Assembly (NCBI GenBank): GCA_024235175.1
Contig: JACKMX010000002.1
Location: 1 to 64,000 of the forward strand
Origin: Chromatiaceae bacterium
GTDB taxonomy: Bacteria; Pseudomonadota; Gammaproteobacteria; Chromatiales; Chromatiaceae
Length of the DNA: 64,000 nt
Direction of reading: 5' to 3'
Shown: positions 26,432 through 35,109 of the stretch, one piece after another
Layout of the letters: every line of letters begins with the position of its first letter
Numbering within the stretch: position 1 is the stretch's first letter
Program-made: the position numbers and the translations under genes
The notes under the pieces: generated by a model
What the model was told of the DNA's origin: nothing
Seen by the model: only the letters and a program-made list of their open reading frames with translations
Databases searched by the model: none

Positions 26432-26985
26432 AACGACCGACAATTCTTGAGGGTGCATTGCTGTCACTGATTGCCGCCATATCCGGCAGCGTGCTGTTCA
26501 GTGCGCTGAATCTGGTGTTACCCGGAGATACGCTCCTGCGACTGCTGGTTTCACTGCTGAGTCTGGCATACATCGGTTACCTGATGACACGCAGCCGCGA
26601 ACGGCTTGGACGTATTACGGCATTCGGTAGCTGGCTTCTGGTTACTCTGACCGGTCTGCTGCTGGCACCTTCCCTGCTTCTTTCCGTACTGCTGCATTGC
26701 GGTTTCATCTGGATCGTCCGCTCGCTCTATATGCACAAGGGTGTGCTGGCGGCTGTTGCCGATCTGGCGCTGACCGCTCTGAGCCTGGCTGCAGCCGCTT
26801 GGGCAACAGTGCAGAGCGGAAGTCTGTTTCTCACTATCTGGTGCTTTTTTCTGATGCAGGCACTGTTTGTCGCCATACCCGAAAACCGGTCGAAAAATGA
26901 CTTTTCACCCGAATCCGGAGATGCGGGCTTTTACCAGGCCTGGCAGAGCGCACAAAAAGCACTTTCAAAAATGATTTCCCTATAG
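26428..26985 (+). CDS. Multi-pass membrane protein of the PspA-like operon
   Basis: 185 aa with about five predicted membrane helices (~10-32, ~38-55, ~68-90, ~105-125, ~130-150) and a short polar C-terminus. I do not recognise a named family. The four-base overlap with the PspA-like gene and the 29-base gap before the vWA gene make one operon. It may be the membrane partner that recruits the PspA-like protein (inference). Confidence 0.65.
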   Translation: MKRPTILEGALLSLIAAISGSVLFSALNLVLPGDTLLRLLVSLLSLAYIGYLMTRSRERLGRITAFGSWLLVTLTGLLLAPSLLLSVLLHCGFIWIVRSLYMHKGVLAAVADLALTALSLAAAAWATVQSGSLFLTIWCFFLMQALFVAIPENRSKNDFSPESGDAGFYQAWQSAQKALSKMISL

Positions 26986-27014
26986 CACCTATCCGCACAA
27001 ACGGAGGTAATCTG

Positions 27015-28220
27015 ATGAAAACAAAACTGATTGCAATCGCACTTTTTTCCGCAACGGCTGTAGCGATCGCTGCTTACCCGGCAATTGAAGCCTATGATTT
27101 TGGTAAAGCACCCGCGAAACCGTTAATAGATATCAAGCAACAGATTGCATCGCAGCCTAAGGTCGATGTGGTATTCGTACTGGATACGACCGGCAGCATG
27201 GGTGGCATGATCGAGGCTGCAAAAGAGAAGATCTGGTCGATCGCGTCCAACATGGCGTCGGCTCAGCCGGCACCCGAAATACGCATCGGACTGGTGGCCT
27301 TCCGCGACCGTGGAGACAACTTTATCACCAAGGTACACGACCTCTCTGCGGACATGGACAGCATGTACGCCTCACTTATGGACTATCAGGCCGCGGGCGG
27401 CGGGGACGGTCCCGAAAGCGTCAACAAGGCGCTTGACGATGCGCTGAATAAAATCTCCTGGAGTCAGGAGCAGAACACCTACAAAGTCATATTCCTGGTG
27501 GGCGACGCCCCACCGCACATGGACTATCCAAATGAGCGGCGCTTTCCCGAGATCATGGCCGATGCCAAAAACAGGCAGATTATCGTCAACACCATTCAAT
27601 GCGGCCGGGATGGCTCAACCAGAAAAAGTTGGATCGATATAGCGCAGCTCGGTGCGGGTGAATATTTCCAGGTTGACCAGACAGGGAGCGCACTGGTGCT
27701 GGGCACGCCCTTCGATAAAAAGATTGCGCATCTCTCCAAAGAGCTGGATGACACCCGGCTCTATTATGGAACCGCACAACAGAAGGAGAAGCAGCGGCTG
27801 AAACTCGACGCTGCCGAAAAACTGCATGCCGGTTCATCGGTCGAATCACGTGCACGCCGGGCCGAATACAATCTCTCCAAGAGCGGAGAATCGAATTTTC
27901 TCGGAGAAAATGAACTCATCGATGACGTCGCCAGCGGCCGCATTGAATTGGACGGCATCGATGTTAAATCGCTGCCATCTGCCATGCAGGCCATGGCCCC
28001 CGCAGAACAGAAGCTGTTGATCACGGAAAAAGCCGAACAGCGCAAACTGATAAGGCAGGAGATCGAGGCGCTGAGCCAAAAACGATCCGCCTACCTCGAG
28101 CAAAGAGTTAAAGAGCTCGGCAGCAGTGAAGATTCCCTGGATCACAAAATCCAGAGTGCAGTTAAGGATCAGGCTGCAAAAAACGGGCTGGATTATGAAG
28201 GCAGTAAAATGCGCTACTGA
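27015..28220 (+). CDS. Secreted von Willebrand factor A domain protein
   Basis: 401 aa. Signal peptide at ~1-20. The vWA domain at ~48-240 carries the MIDAS start DTTGSMGG, the middle Thr/Ser region and FLVGDAPPHMDYP, so metal-dependent ligand binding is likely. The C-terminal half (~240-400) is a charged helical region with Lys/Glu/Gln repeats. GGAGG precedes the ATG. Last gene of the PspA-like operon. It may sense or bridge envelope components in the periplasm; the ligand is unknown. The C-terminus has no sortase LPxTG motif and no second membrane anchor. Confidence 0.8.
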   Translation: MKTKLIAIALFSATAVAIAAYPAIEAYDFGKAPAKPLIDIKQQIASQPKVDVVFVLDTTGSMGGMIEAAKEKIWSIASNMASAQPAPEIRIGLVAFRDRGDNFITKVHDLSADMDSMYASLMDYQAAGGGDGPESVNKALDDALNKISWSQEQNTYKVIFLVGDAPPHMDYPNERRFPEIMADAKNRQIIVNTIQCGRDGSTRKSWIDIAQLGAGEYFQVDQTGSALVLGTPFDKKIAHLSKELDDTRLYYGTAQQKEKQRLKLDAAEKLHAGSSVESRARRAEYNLSKSGESNFLGENELIDDVASGRIELDGIDVKSLPSAMQAMAPAEQKLLITEKAEQRKLIRQEIEALSQKRSAYLEQRVKELGSSEDSLDHKIQSAVKDQAAKNGLDYEGSKMRY

Positions 28221-28795
28221 GCTTTCAAAAGCGGGGATGTGATCTATTCACTACAGCAGGGATATGGATAATGCATCGAACAGAGAGCAGAGGATGAATC
28301 TGATAAAGTGCATTGTTTGCAGCTGTGAACGCTCGATATGGAAATAGAGAAGTGCCGGATGAAACAGAATTGTAGCCTGGATGGAGCGAAGCGGAATCCG
28401 GGATCGGAGCACAAACATAGCCTCTTTTCTACCCGGATTCCGCTTCGCTCCATCCAGGCTACGGATGATTTTTTCTACATTCGGGTAGACTCAACTTCCT
28501 CGACAAACATTTGCTATCTTTAATCTAATTTTGCTCTGACCCCATTTATTTCTTCTAAAGATATCCTGAAGCTTTCCGATCAGTTGAGGAAATCGCGCAA
28601 CATTCGTTGAATGCATTACCGAAAACTGACTTCATGGAAAATCGCTCTATAATAAACAAAGTGAGAAATGTTGAATCAAAAGAACAGTGGAATATGCCGG
28701 TAATTCGATTTATCCCTAGTTCTTTCTATTTGTGTTTGGCATTATTGTTACTCCAGGCATCATCTCTTTTTTTTAATTGATCAATAGGAAAAAAA
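28221..28795. other. 575-base non-coding gap with repeats
   Basis: No credible gene. It contains the 31 bp perfect inverted repeat described separately and, at ~28524-28550, the sequence ATTTTGCTCTGACCCCATTT, a fragment often seen at the edges of RAYT-type or IS-like repeats. AT-rich from 28550 on, likely holding the promoter of the histone-like gene. Confidence 0.6.
28372..28462. repeat. 31 bp perfect inverted repeat (GTAGCCTGGATGGAGCGAAG type)
   Basis: Arms at 28372-28402 and 28432-28462 are exact reverse complements with a 29 base spacer. The arm text is a very widespread dispersed repeat in gammaproteobacteria. As RNA it would form a very strong hairpin downstream of the vWA gene. Confidence 0.9.
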
Positions 28796-29455
28796 ATGGC
28801 ACTAAAGAAAGCAGCTAAGAAACGTGTTGTAAAAAAGGCCGTTGTAAAAAGCGGCAGCACATCCGCAACCGTCAAGAAGCGGACTGCAAAGAAAACTGCG
28901 GTTGCATCTGCGCCGGTCAAGAAACAGTCTGCAAAGAAAACAGCGAGCGTTACGTCTGCTGCATCATCTTCTCAAGTAGCGGTAGCGGAGAAAGAGTTGT
29001 CCGTCACGCTGTCCAAACTTGCAAAAGCACATGAAAGAGAGATTGCGCTGTGCGGGAAAGAGGTTGTGAAATTGAAAACACAACTGGAACGGGCGTTGGC
29101 CAGACAATCCGTGCTGAAAGAGAAGAAAGCAGCTGCAGTCCAGAGTCAGACAGAGAAACCGGGGCAGGCAACAAAGACCAGAGTGGTTCGCGCCAACGCA
29201 GCACTTCAGGCCGGCAATGCTGTTATCAAGAATATCCGTGATGCTTTGCAGCGTGCCAGATCAGCTCAAAGCGAGGCGCAAAAAGCACAGAAGAAATTCG
29301 TCGCCTTGGAAAAAGTGCAGGCAGGGTTTGAGCGCGATTGGGCAAAGGCCGCTTCGAAAAAGCGAAAGGTTGTTCGGCGTGTTGGTAAAACAGCAGCTTC
29401 CAAAGCAGTTGCGGCCGCCACTGAAACGGCAACAGAAGAAGCCAAAGCCGAGTAA
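28796..29455 (+). CDS. Lys/Ala-rich histone H1-like protein
   Basis: 219 aa. The N-terminal ~55 residues and C-terminal ~45 residues are Lys/Ala/Val/Thr repeats (AAKKRVVKKAVVK, KKRTAKKTA), as in histone H1-like and AlgP-type proteins. The middle (~60-175) is a charged coiled coil (EKELSVTLSKLAKAHEREI). Likely binds DNA without strong sequence preference and may shape the nucleoid. The acidic last residues (TEEAKAE) are unusual. SD: AGGAAAAA just before the ATG. Confidence 0.7.
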   Translation: MALKKAAKKRVVKKAVVKSGSTSATVKKRTAKKTAVASAPVKKQSAKKTASVTSAASSSQVAVAEKELSVTLSKLAKAHEREIALCGKEVVKLKTQLERALARQSVLKEKKAAAVQSQTEKPGQATKTRVVRANAALQAGNAVIKNIRDALQRARSAQSEAQKAQKKFVALEKVQAGFERDWAKAASKKRKVVRRVGKTAASKAVAAATETATEEAKAE

Positions 29456-29562
29456 TCATTCAGCGGTACATTGAGGCACTTGCTGCAGAACCGGGATTAG
29501 TTTGGCACCTCTGCCTTTTTCGACCGGGTTGTCGTTCCCGGCGAGAAAGGTGCAGGCTGCTG

Positions 29563-30219
29563 TTAGTCGTTCGGCATCCTCTTCGGGCCGTAGTTTTCGA
29601 ACAGCGCGATATTCTTCTCTATCTCCGTGTCAGAGAGGATACAGGGATTCCCGATTGTCAGGCTGATGACATACTGATGAGCCAGGTTCTCCAGTTCCGA
29701 CGCGAGCCGGATCGCCCTCTCCAAGTTTGCCCCGGTGGCGATCATTCCATGATTGGCGAGCAGGCAGCAGTTTCTCTCCTGCATGGCCTTCAGCACATTC
29801 ACCGACAGGGCCTGAGTACCGAAAGTTGCGTACTCGGCACAGCGGATCGTGGCTCCGCCGGCGGCCGCGATCATATAGTGAACCGCGGGAATATCACGTC
29901 TGCAGATTGCCAATGATGTCGCATAGAGCGGATGTCCGTGCACCACCGCGTTGACATCCGGGCGGGTTTGCATGATATCGAGGTGAAACCGCCATTCCGA
30001 TGAGGGCGCAAGTTCCCCCTGCCAACCGCCGTCGAAATCCATACTGACAATGCCATCAGATGAAAGCGTATCGTAGGGAACTCCGGAAGGAGTGATGAGA
30101 AGCTTGTCGCCGCAGCGTACACTGATATTGCCGGACGTGCCGTGACTCAGTCCGAGCGGCTCCATACGCCGGCAGGCATGTACGATCGAGTGACGAATCT
30201 GCAGCTCATCATCAGACAT
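29563..30219 (-). CDS. Class II aldolase/adducin-family protein
   Basis: 218 aa, normal for fuculose-phosphate aldolase-like enzymes. Motifs: GLSHGTSGNISVR, ITPSGVPYDTL, SSEWRFHLDIM, metal-binding VVHGHPLYATSLA (HxH) and LLANHGMIATG. These enzymes use zinc to cleave sugar phosphates or, in methylthioribulose-1-phosphate dehydratase, to dehydrate them. The exact substrate cannot be told from sequence. The small membrane protein gene lies upstream with a 39-base gap. Confidence 0.85.
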   Translation of the reverse strand: MSDDELQIRHSIVHACRRMEPLGLSHGTSGNISVRCGDKLLITPSGVPYDTLSSDGIVSMDFDGGWQGELAPSSEWRFHLDIMQTRPDVNAVVHGHPLYATSLAICRRDIPAVHYMIAAAGGATIRCAEYATFGTQALSVNVLKAMQERNCCLLANHGMIATGANLERAIRLASELENLAHQYVISLTIGNPCILSDTEIEKNIALFENYGPKRMPND

Positions 30220-30258
30220 GGCAAAATCTCTTTCGCTTTGATATCCGCCTGTTCAAGA

Positions 30259-30654
30259 CTACTCCTGCCTGCGGCGCCATAAAAGCGCACCCATGACGGA
30301 GAAGACCATACCCAGAGCAAAGAATATCAGGCTCCTGAGTTTAATATCACCCGAACCGATTGAGAGCCACAGGGAGAAACCTGAGGTCACCGCACCGACG
30401 ATCAATGCGTTCAGCACAACCCGGCGCAGTGCGATAGTTGCCGTTACATAACCACCCAATGCCATCACCAGAAAAAAGCCACCAAACCCGACCAGATAAG
30501 GTATGGCATCGATCATTGCAGTATATTCAGGATAGCTTCTGCTCAACTCCTTCTGCGCCACTACAACCGAAGTAAAGGCCAGCTGCAGCAGCAGGCCCAG
30601 CACTATCACAACGGAGATACCTGCAAACAACGCTTTCCAATTGATCATTGACAC
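30259..30654 (-). CDS. Small membrane protein of unknown function
   Basis: 131 aa with four predicted helices (~8-32, ~50-75, ~78-98, ~103-125); N-terminus MINWKALFAGISVVIVLGLL. Resembles the TIGR04086-type small membrane proteins but I cannot assign a family with confidence. Ends in basic residues (WRRRQE). Possibly co-transcribed with the downstream aldolase gene. Confidence 0.6.
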   Translation of the reverse strand: MSMINWKALFAGISVVIVLGLLLQLAFTSVVVAQKELSRSYPEYTAMIDAIPYLVGFGGFFLVMALGGYVTATIALRRVVLNALIVGAVTSGFSLWLSIGSGDIKLRSLIFFALGMVFSVMGALLWRRRQE

Positions 30655-30723
30655 GGATTCCGAATGGGTTTAATCACGATACGTCAACAGCTGTATAGTT
30701 CTTTGGTCAGGAAACTGAGTTCC

Positions 30724-30751
30724 CCCTCCTTCAAGAGGGTGTCGCAAAAGC
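30724..30751. repeat. Dispersed palindromic repeat, third locus (single unit)
   Basis: CCCCCTCCTTCAAGAGGGTG followed by TCGCAAAAG, one unit of the family seen at 5889-6060 and 19787-19855. It ends four bases before the alkyltransferase-like start codon and therefore occupies its expected ribosome-binding region. Confidence 0.75.
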
Positions 30752-30754
30752 CAG

Positions 30755-31093
30755 ATGCACAACGCAAACTATCAGAAAATATGGAAGGTTGTCATGTTGA
30801 TACCAATAGGCGAAGTCGCCAGCTACGGCCAGGTCGCGGACCTTGCAGGTCTGCCCGGGAAAGCCCGGCTGGTGGGTAGGGCGTTACGCTCGGCGCCTGC
30901 CGAATCGGGTCTGCCCTGGCATCGTGTGATCAACGCTCAGCGGCGGATATCCTTTCCTTTTGCAAGCCCCGGATACATCTCGCAGAGGGAGTTGCTGTTA
31001 AGCGAAGGCGTCAAATTTTCCGGCCGCACCATTGACAGGGCACATCAATGGCAGCCTGACCTGTCGCTGCTGCTATGGGAGCTTGACAGCTGA
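30755..31093 (+). CDS. Alkyltransferase-like protein (ATL, MGMT fold)
   Basis: 112 aa. The fold is that of the DNA-binding half of O6-alkylguanine-DNA methyltransferase: IPIGEVASYGQVADLAG, ARLVGRALRSAP and PWHRVINAQRRIS. The active-site motif PCHR reads PWHR, so the alkyl-accepting Cys is replaced by Trp, as in ATL proteins. ATLs bind alkylated guanine and hand it to nucleotide-excision repair rather than reversing it. No clear SD, because a palindromic repeat lies directly before the ATG; an internal ATG at 30794 has GGAAGG upstream but would cut the first helix. Confidence 0.88.
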   Translation: MHNANYQKIWKVVMLIPIGEVASYGQVADLAGLPGKARLVGRALRSAPAESGLPWHRVINAQRRISFPFASPGYISQRELLLSEGVKFSGRTIDRAHQWQPDLSLLLWELDS

Positions 31094-31102
31094 TCCTGCC
31101 AG

Positions 31103-31309
31103 CTATTTGAGCGCCGCTTTGTAACCTGCCGTCTCCACCGCTTTGATCAACTCGCCACTGCCGGAAGTACCGCTGACCTTGGCACTCCCCGGTTCGAGGG
31201 TCACCTGCACCGCGGAGACACCGGGTACCGCCTGCAGCGCCTTTGTGGCTCGCTTGACACAGTGTTCGCAGGTCATTCCCTGGATCTCCAGCTCAATTGT
31301 TGTCGACAT
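31103..31309 (-). CDS. copZ: CopZ-like copper chaperone (HMA domain)
   Basis: 68 aa from the ATG at 31309, which has AGGAG six bases upstream. The in-frame ATG at 31315 touches that SD and overlaps the copA stop. Single heavy-metal-associated domain with GMTCEHCVKRATKAL. It binds Cu(I) through the two Cys and delivers it to or takes it from the CopA ATPase. Sits right after copA. Confidence 0.9.
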   Translation of the reverse strand: MSTTIELEIQGMTCEHCVKRATKALQAVPGVSAVQVTLEPGSAKVSGTSGSGELIKAVETAGYKAALK

Positions 31310-31311
31310 AT

Positions 31312-33867
31312 TCATCTCCTGTGGTTAAAAAAACGTAAACGATTGGCATTGGTAACGACAGTAACCGAAGACAGGGCCATGGCTGCGCTGGCGAACATAG
31401 GTTCCAGCAGCCAGCCGGTCAACGGGTAAAAGAGCCCGGCTGCCAAAGGAATGCCGATAACATTGTAGACAAATGCACCGAACAGATTCTGCTTGATATT
31501 GCGCAGAGTCGCCCTGGATATGGCCACAGCAGTTTCAACATTGGCCAATGAATCTCCGGCAAGCGTAACATCCGCATTGCCGATCGCAACATCGGTGCCG
31601 CTGCCGATGGCAAAACCGGTATCCGCCTGTGCCAGCGCGGGCGCATCATTTACACCGTCACCCACCATGCCAACTTTGTGCCCCCGCTGCTGCAGCTGTT
31701 GCACCACATTGAGCTTCTCCTGCGGAAGCAGTTCGCTGTGCACCTCCGAAATCCCCAGTTCAGCAGCCACTGACTTGGCTGTAGCGCTGTTATCTCCGGT
31801 GCACATGACGATCTGTATTCCCTGCCTCTGCAGCGCACGTACCGCATCGGCTGAATCGGGGCGTATCGGATCTTTAAGTCCCAGCAGCCCCAACACCTGG
31901 GCATTGTCCGCCAGCCAGACCGGCGTACCCCCGCGGCGTGCCAGTTGGCTTGACGCCTCGGCCAGAGCCAATGGTATATCGAGCCCGCTCTCCCGCATAT
32001 AAGCATAACTGCCAAGCAGATGGACGGTGCCGCCTATCACGCCGGTTATTCCTCTTCCGGCCTGCGCCTGAAAATCGGCAACCGGAAGAGAATCCACTCC
32101 CTCAGACCCGGCCCGACGGATGATCGCTTCACCCAGCGGGTGTTCCGATGCCAGTTCCAGACTTGCCGCCAGCTGCAACAGCCGCCCGGCCTGCACCCCT
32201 TCCGCCGGCATCAGGTCGGTCAGTTCCGGTGCTCCCCGGGTCAACGTACCGGTCTTGTCCACCACCAGGCAGTCCAGCGCGCTGGCACTCTGCAGCGCAT
32301 CGCTGTTGCGAATCAGAATATTGAGCTGCGCTGCCCTGCCGGTTCCCATCATTATGGCTATGGGAGTCGCCAGCCCCAGTGCACAGGGGCAGGCGATCAC
32401 CAACACTGAGATGCCGGCGGTCAGTGCATAGGCCAGAATCGGCTCCGGACCCAGCAGATACCAGGCGAAAAAAGTGAAGACCGATATCAGGATGACAACG
32501 GGAACGAACACCGAGGAGATCCGGTCAACCAGTCTGCCGATGGGGGGCTTGCTCAACTGGGCGCGTTTTACCATGGCAATGATATGGGAGAGCGTGGTCT
32601 CTTCGCCAACCCGGGTGACTTCGAACAGAAAAGTTCCCGTGCGGTTTATGGTCCCTCCCGTTACCTCACTGCCCTCACTCACCGCGACCGGCAAAGGCTC
32701 CCCGCTGAGCATGGACTCATCGATGCTGGAGCTGCCCTCGAGTACACGACCATCGATCGGCAGGGTCTCTCCGGGCCTGACACGGATTCGATCGCCGGGC
32801 TGCAGCAGCGAAACCGGCAACTCAACTTCGCCCCGGTCGCACACGACAGACGCAACTTTCGGTGCGAGCTTTACCAGTGATCCGATCGCCTCGCTGGTGG
32901 TGCGCTTTGCCCTTGTCTCGAGTGCTTTACCGAATTGAAGAAAAGCGAGTATCAGCACGGCGGCATCGAGATAGAGATGTCGCCCGCCGCCCGGTATGAA
33001 GTCCGGATTGATAATCAGGATTGCCGAAGATATCCAGGCAGCCGAAGTGCCCAGCGCCACCAATGTATCCATGTTGGCCGAGAGGTGCCCCGCCAACCGC
33101 ACGGCAGTCAGATAGAAGTTGCTGCCGCTGAACCACATCGTGAAGAGGCAGAGGAGTGCGATCAAGCCCCAGAAGATCTGACCGTTTACACCCAGCCAGG
33201 TGTGAGTTGCCGTCAACTCCGGCAGAACTCCTGCCATCTCCCCCGCCATCAGGCAGACGCCTACCGAACCCGCAAGAAGTGCACGCCGCCAGGCATTGCG
33301 TATATTGGCCCTGGCCTCGCGTGCCTGCTCCGCATAGGGATCTATGAATGTCTCCTCCAGCCTTGCGTCCAACTCAGCAGCGCGCAGACGCAGCAGCAGG
33401 TCTGCCGGATGCTCAGTGGTTTCGATGCTCAGATCCGGCCAATGGAGCTCATGCGCCGAATGCAGCAGATCGCTTGCGAGAAACTGCTCCAGTTTGCCTC
33501 GCCCCTGCACCGAGTCGCCGCTGAAGATCAGTCGGAACGAACCCGCCTTACACTCCGAGCTTGCTGTATCCGGGCTCAGCTTTATCAATTCCGCTGTATA
33601 TCCCTCGTCCACTACAGCTTCGATTACCCTGCTGGCATCCCCGCCGACCACACGGGCACTCTGCTCAACCAGATCCACCGCAGCCTCCTCGACCCCGGAG
33701 ACTGAGCAGATAGCCCGTTCAACCGCTCCCACGCAGTGGGCACAACTCATGCCGGATACTTTCAGCCAGTACGCCGGAGAATCCACTTTGCCACTTCCCG
33801 CCACAGAGGAGCCTTGGTTATTCATGCCGGGTGGATCAGTCTGGAGTTCAGTGCTGCGGTTTTTCAT
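31312..33867 (-). CDS. copA: Copper-translocating P1B-type ATPase
   Basis: 851 aa from the ATG at 33867; the frame also extends four codons to a TTG within a repeat. One N-terminal HMA domain (GMSCAHCVGAVERAI, ~39-55), a second degenerate metal-binding-like stretch (~95-160) without CxxC, then eight membrane helices. Motifs: SGEPLPV, CPCALGLATP in the membrane, DKTGTLTRG phosphorylation site, SEHPLGEAI (HP motif) and GDGVNDAPAL. Exports Cu(I) to the periplasm for detoxification or enzyme loading. Overlaps the copZ region; no CueR-type regulator is adjacent. A MITE-like element lies just upstream. Confidence 0.93.
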   Translation of the reverse strand: MKNRSTELQTDPPGMNNQGSSVAGSGKVDSPAYWLKVSGMSCAHCVGAVERAICSVSGVEEAAVDLVEQSARVVGGDASRVIEAVVDEGYTAELIKLSPDTASSECKAGSFRLIFSGDSVQGRGKLEQFLASDLLHSAHELHWPDLSIETTEHPADLLLRLRAAELDARLEETFIDPYAEQAREARANIRNAWRRALLAGSVGVCLMAGEMAGVLPELTATHTWLGVNGQIFWGLIALLCLFTMWFSGSNFYLTAVRLAGHLSANMDTLVALGTSAAWISSAILIINPDFIPGGGRHLYLDAAVLILAFLQFGKALETRAKRTTSEAIGSLVKLAPKVASVVCDRGEVELPVSLLQPGDRIRVRPGETLPIDGRVLEGSSSIDESMLSGEPLPVAVSEGSEVTGGTINRTGTFLFEVTRVGEETTLSHIIAMVKRAQLSKPPIGRLVDRISSVFVPVVILISVFTFFAWYLLGPEPILAYALTAGISVLVIACPCALGLATPIAIMMGTGRAAQLNILIRNSDALQSASALDCLVVDKTGTLTRGAPELTDLMPAEGVQAGRLLQLAASLELASEHPLGEAIIRRAGSEGVDSLPVADFQAQAGRGITGVIGGTVHLLGSYAYMRESGLDIPLALAEASSQLARRGGTPVWLADNAQVLGLLGLKDPIRPDSADAVRALQRQGIQIVMCTGDNSATAKSVAAELGISEVHSELLPQEKLNVVQQLQQRGHKVGMVGDGVNDAPALAQADTGFAIGSGTDVAIGNADVTLAGDSLANVETAVAISRATLRNIKQNLFGAFVYNVIGIPLAAGLFYPLTGWLLEPMFASAAMALSSVTVVTNANRLRFFNHRR

Positions 33868-33877
33868 TTGGCTATTC

Positions 33878-34118
33878 AACCTAGAATCCTCAGTTGGACG
33901 TGGTGCAGGGTGCGTTTTCCGGGGTGCAGGGCAAGGCGTAACGACGAGGAATAGTTATTCTATTCCGAGGAGTTACAACGCAGCCATGCGCCGCGGAAAG
34001 CGTGAACTGCACCTCGTAGCGTGATTCACCATACGAGTGAGGACTTGAATTGATTACTACCCATTTCATAACAGCCCTTTACTATCGAATTGGAGCGGTC
34101 AACTGAGGATTCTAGGTT
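33878..34118. repeat. MITE-like element with 19 bp terminal inverted repeats
   Basis: AACCTAGAATCCTCAGTTG at 33878-33896 and its exact reverse complement at 34100-34118 enclose ~200 bases with no gene. Inside is the palindromic block GACGAGGAATAG...CTATTCCGAGGAG and a second inner inverted repeat (GTGCAG...CTGCAC). The element occupies almost the whole gap between lysE-type and copA genes and so replaces or carries the copA promoter region. Confidence 0.8.
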
Positions 34119-34128
34119 CAGGAATCAG

Positions 34129-34755
34129 TTAACGATCCACACTGGCCAACCGAACCGCCAGTAGAAGAAAAACGGTTCCGGCGATTCGGTTGAGAATTTT
34201 CTGAGCCCACTCCGACTGTCCCAGTCTCTCGCCGAGCATCCCTGCAACAAAGGTGATGGATCCGAATACCAGAAGTGTAGCAACTATGAACAGCCCTCCC
34301 AATAAACCAATCTGAACGGCTACCGGGCCGTGTGCGGGATCGACAAACTGGGGCAGGAAGGCGAGAAAAAAGAGGGACACCTTGGGGTTGGTGACGTTCA
34401 TGAAAATCCCCCGGCGATACAGCTGCCAATATGTGCGCCTGTTTTCGGGGTTGATTGTCAGGTTATGGCCTGTCGCCCTGAACGCCTGCCAGGCAAGCCA
34501 CAGAAGATAGAGCGCCCCCGCCAGTTTGAGCGTGGTAAAAGCATAAGATGATGTCTGCAAAAGTGCGGCAACTCCAAGCGCGACCGCGGCCGTGTGAACT
34601 ATAAGGCCGGTACAGAGACCGAACACCACAAAAAAACCGGCTTTTCTGCCATAAACAGCGGATTGCGTCAGTACAAAGATATTGTCAGGACCAGGTGCAA
34701 GACCAAGCAGTATGGAGGCGAATAAAAACGCAACAGCGGCTTCAGGTTCGATCAT
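34129..34755 (-). CDS. LysE/RhtB-family amino-acid exporter
   Basis: 208 aa from the ATG at 34755, which has GGAG seven bases upstream. Six hydrophobic helices and the LysE-family signature GLAPGPDNIFVLTQSAVYGRKAG near the N-terminus, plus FMNVTNPKVSLFFLAFLPQFV. Predicted inner-membrane exporter of an amino acid such as homoserine, threonine or lysine; the substrate is not deducible. Confidence 0.88.
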   Translation of the reverse strand: MIEPEAAVAFLFASILLGLAPGPDNIFVLTQSAVYGRKAGFFVVFGLCTGLIVHTAAVALGVAALLQTSSYAFTTLKLAGALYLLWLAWQAFRATGHNLTINPENRRTYWQLYRRGIFMNVTNPKVSLFFLAFLPQFVDPAHGPVAVQIGLLGGLFIVATLLVFGSITFVAGMLGERLGQSEWAQKILNRIAGTVFLLLAVRLASVDR

Positions 34756-34839
34756 CGGTAACTCCAGGACGATCACGGCGTAGTAGTGACGATAGAGCGG
34801 CACCCTGAGATGGATCTCCGCACAGTGTTAACAGCCTCT

Positions 34840-34868
34840 AAAAAAAGCCCCGCGCACAGGCGGGGCTG
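34840..34868 (-). terminator. Rho-independent terminator of the cold-shock gene
   Basis: On the minus strand GCCCCGCC-loop-GCGGGGC is followed by TTTTTTT, ~40 bases after the cold-shock stop codon. A textbook intrinsic terminator. Confidence 0.9.
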
Positions 34869-34905
34869 CTTTTCCCAGGATGGCAACTATCCTTTCGAAG
34901 ACGGC

Positions 34906-35109
34906 CTACTGTGGAACGACATTTACGGCGCTGATTCCTTTAGGGCCGTTCTCGGTATCGAAAGTCACCTGCTGCCCCTCGGCGAGTGATTTGAAACCGC
35001 TGCCCTGAATTGCGCTGTAGTGAACGAAGACATCGTCGCTTCCGTCAGATGGGGCAATAAAACCAAACCCCTTACTGTCGTTGAACCATTTAACTGTGCC
35101 TGTAGCCAT
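34906..35109 (-). CDS. Cold-shock protein, CspA family
   Basis: 67 aa. Complete CSD with RNP1 KGFGFIAP and RNP2 VFVHYSAI. Binds single-stranded nucleic acid and acts as an RNA chaperone. Ends in NVVPQ. Followed by a strong intrinsic terminator, so it is monocistronic. As in other csp genes the upstream gap is long and AT-rich and may give a structured 5' leader. Confidence 0.96.
   Translation of the reverse strand: MATGTVKWFNDSKGFGFIAPSDGSDDVFVHYSAIQGSGFKSLAEGQQVTFDTENGPKGISAVNVVPQ

Noticed and set aside
22916..28220. Proteobacterial dedicated sortase system (PdsR/PdsS)
   Set aside because: Kinase size and the vWA neighbour are suggestive, but there is no sortase gene and the vWA protein lacks an LPxTG-type tail and a VIT domain.
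28338..28523. 61-codon plus-strand frame
   Set aside because: Formed by the 31 bp inverted repeat; not a gene.
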